This document shows, piece by piece, positions 62,503 through 64,000 of a stretch of 64,000 bases of DNA (the stretch's first letter is position 1; every line of letters starts with the position of its first letter). The notes below the pieces were generated by a model, which worked only from the letters and a program-made list of their open reading frames with translations, was not told the DNA's origin and made no database searches. This stretch comes from Spirosoma foliorum (lineage in GTDB: Bacteria > Bacteroidota > Bacteroidia > Cytophagales > Spirosomataceae), in the NCBI RefSeq assembly GCF_014117325.1, contig NZ_CP059732.1, positions 3,609,001 to 3,673,000 on the forward strand. The letters are read 5' to 3'. The position numbers were made by a program, and so were the translations under genes.

Positions 62503-63546
62503 GTGAAAAAAGAACAAAACACAGGTGTAAACGAGCTAACCGGATTACAGAAGCATCTGCTCATCTGCGTGCTTTCCGCAGTTCCAATCTATCTGATCAT
62601 CAATTTGTATACGCAAACGGTGGTGGAAAAAGACGATGAAGAAGCGGCCCTGGCTGGCACATTTCTTTGTCTGGTTGGCATTTACTTTGGCCGATACCTT
62701 GCGCATTTGTGGATACCCGCCAACAAAAAGGTTCCCAGTTGGCTATTAGTTTTTTTACCCCTGCTACTGACTGGCTTCGCGTTTGTGATTGCGCAGTTTG
62801 CCAACAGTTTACGTAGCCATTCGGATCAGTTAATGTTTGTCATCTTTCTGATCTTACCGTTCTTTCTCTTTTGCGTACTAAGCGGCCTTTTCCTTAAACT
62901 AATCAGAACCCGAATAAACAGCCAGTTGCAGGAGGCAAGAGCCCAGGCGCAACAAAGTCAGAGTGAACTCCATTTGCTACAATCGCAGTTAAGCCCTCAT
63001 TTTCTGTTCAATACGCTGAATAATCTGTACGGTCTTTCGATTTCGCAGCCAGATAAAACACCAACGCTTTTATTGAAACTCGCTGACCTATTACGGTATT
63101 CTGTATACGACGCTAAAGAGTTGTTTGTGCCTCTGCTCGATGAATTAGCGTACATTAACAATTACATTGAGTTCGAGAAAATACGCATTGGCAATCGACT
63201 TGACTTAACAACGTCAATAGAAAGTGGAATCGACCCGGCAATCAAGATTGCCCCAATGCTCCTGATCGTCTTCATTGAAAATGCGTTTAAGCATTCGAAG
63301 AATACGCTGGATCAGAAAATTGTTGTTGATATTCAGGTAAAAGTATGGGCTAATTCAATTCTATTTTCTGTAAAAAACTCCTTCGGCCCTGCTGATAACA
63401 AACAGGATGCGCTGGAAAAAAGTAGTGGACTTGGTCTTGTTAATGTCAGAAAACGACTTGATTTATTATATCCCAATAGGCATGACCTGACTATTCAGGA
63501 TACTGATGGATTTTATACGGTTTTGTTACAACTTCGGGTAAAGTGA
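62503..63546 (+). CDS. LytS-type sensor histidine kinase
   Basis: About 347 residues with four membrane segments (KHLLICVLSAVPIYLIINLY, LAGTFLCLVGIYFGRYL, WLLVFLPLLLTGFAFVIAQ, MFVIFLILPFFLFCVLSGLF) and a LytS catalytic region: LLQSQLSPHFLFNTLNNLYG (phospho-His), YINNYIEFEKIRIGNRLDLT and APMLLIVFIENAFKHSKN, with G-box SSGLGLVNVRKRLDLLYP. There is no ATG; GTG at 62503 is chosen, but GTG at 62497 or TTG at 62476 would also serve. It pairs with the regulator at 63728. Confidence 0.88.
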   Translation: MKKEQNTGVNELTGLQKHLLICVLSAVPIYLIINLYTQTVVEKDDEEAALAGTFLCLVGIYFGRYLAHLWIPANKKVPSWLLVFLPLLLTGFAFVIAQFANSLRSHSDQLMFVIFLILPFFLFCVLSGLFLKLIRTRINSQLQEARAQAQQSQSELHLLQSQLSPHFLFNTLNNLYGLSISQPDKTPTLLLKLADLLRYSVYDAKELFVPLLDELAYINNYIEFEKIRIGNRLDLTTSIESGIDPAIKIAPMLLIVFIENAFKHSKNTLDQKIVVDIQVKVWANSILFSVKNSFGPADNKQDALEKSSGLGLVNVRKRLDLLYPNRHDLTIQDTDGFYTVLLQLRVK

Positions 63547-63551
63547 TTTTA

Positions 63552-63715
63552 TTAAACACAGAGTGGTTCGTCACTGAGACCCAGAGAATACAGAGTTATA
63601 TTGAGAAGCTAATTAAATTCTTAATAGTCAATAAACTATGCTTTTTTTGTCATTCCTCTTGGCGTCGGAATGACAAAAATCCATATTATTTATCACCCTG
63701 GCCCTCTGTGTTTAA
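63552..63715. repeat. Family E element with a short family A element inside
   Basis: TTAAACACAGAG at 63552-63563 pairs with CTCTGTGTTTAA at 63704-63715, the ends of the element at 28935. Between lies TTTTTGTCATTCC (63644-63656) facing GGAATGACAAAAA (63667-63679), a shortened family A copy. Confidence 0.75.
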
Positions 63716-63727
63716 TACCCTTCTAAA

Positions 63728-64000
63728 ATGAAGACTGTCAGTTGTTTAATTGTTGATGATGAGCCGATTGCGCGGGAGATCATACAAACCTATTGCAATC
63801 ATTTGCCCATTCTGACTGTGGTTGCCTCCTGCGATAATGCCATCGCGACCAAAGCTGAATTACAAAAGCAATCAGTCGATATTTTGTTTTTAGACATCAA
63901 CATGCCCGTTCTGAATGGCATTTCTTTTTTGAAAACGCTCAAAAATCAGCCACAGGTGATTTTCACAACGGCCTATAAAGAATATGCACTAGACGCGTTT
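63728..64000 (+). CDS. Response regulator, receiver domain (LytTR-type), cut by window end
   Basis: Only the first 91 residues are visible: KTVSCLIVDDEPIAREIIQT with the acidic pair, the phospho-Asp in DILFLDINMPVLNGISFLKT, and FTTAYKEYALDAF. The DIDMP-type motif and the AFDY-like end are typical of LytTR regulators in this phylum, though the DNA-binding domain lies outside. It forms a pair with the LytS kinase upstream. Confidence 0.9.
   Translation, partial: MKTVSCLIVDDEPIAREIIQTYCNHLPILTVVASCDNAIATKAELQKQSVDILFLDINMPVLNGISFLKTLKNQPQVIFTTAYKEYALDAF

Noticed and set aside
62307..62639. Plus-strand open frame before the LytS gene
   Set aside because: It overlaps the LytS coding region in another frame, is Arg/Ser-rich without motifs, and LytS is well supported.

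Overview
The window looks like chromosome of a Cytophagales bacterium (Bacteroidota), most likely Spirosoma or a close relative. Reasons: TonB receptors with carboxypeptidase-like plug extensions, DUF4249 lipoproteins, LytS/LytTR pairs, 2TM-domain and DUF4254 proteins, Sde182-type nucleoside-hydrolase-like proteins, several promoters with the Bacteroidota -7 box TAnnTTTG, and many long perfect intergenic palindromes. I found no rRNA, tRNA, CRISPR array, integrase or insertion-sequence transposase.

Layout. 1-3.2 kb: molybdenum cofactor genes (mobA, moaC, divergent moeA) with a RelE-type toxin-antitoxin pair between them. 3.4-5.2 kb: two DJ-1/PfpI proteins, one fused to an AraC regulator. 5.6-12.4 kb: an acyl carrier protein, then a tripartite RND efflux operon and its TetR repressor. 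12.6-15.8 kb: DUF4254 and two GT9 glycosyltransferases. 15.8-21.5 kb: a TonB receptor, frameshifted in a G8 tract, followed by three DUF4249 lipoproteins. 21.6-25.4 kb: an ATPase/RloB pair that appears to have inserted at the 3' end of polX, leaving an exact 32-bp direct repeat. 25.6-29.9 kb: housekeeping genes including thyA, a pentapeptide protein and OsmC.

30-44.7 kb is the functional centre: a minus-strand operon of about 14 kb with a promoter near 44.73 kb. In order of transcription it encodes a fucose/arabinose-isomerase-like protein, an esterase, an Sde182-like protein, the transketolase N-half, a nucleoside hydrolase, the transketolase C-half, a second Sde182-like protein, a ribose-type ABC importer (binding protein, DUF2291, ATPase with a frameshift, permease) and an FGGY kinase. 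This reads as a complete pathway: release or deacylate a sugar outside the cytoplasm, import it, isomerise, phosphorylate, then cleave by a split transketolase. The logic resembles the known D-apiose route, but the substrate cannot be fixed from sequence. A degraded rhamnosidase, a GH127 enzyme and an alpha-glucuronidase-like enzyme nearby suggest plant-glycan use.

46.4-51 kb: a PIN-type toxin-antitoxin pair, an ArsR-led five-gene operon with twin operators, and an Rpn-like nuclease. 51.3-56.2 kb: the two glycoside hydrolases. 56.4-59.1 kb: an OmpR-type two-component system followed by four direct repeats at exactly 11-bp spacing upstream of a small secreted protein, a likely target promoter. 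59.1-64 kb: a carbonic anhydrase remnant, a TerB-like protein, an outer-membrane receptor and a LytS/LytTR pair cut by the window end.

The second theme is non-coding. At least seventeen intergenic loci carry long inverted repeats in several unrelated sequence families. Several lie between genes of one operon, and some arms supply the stop codon of the neighbouring gene.
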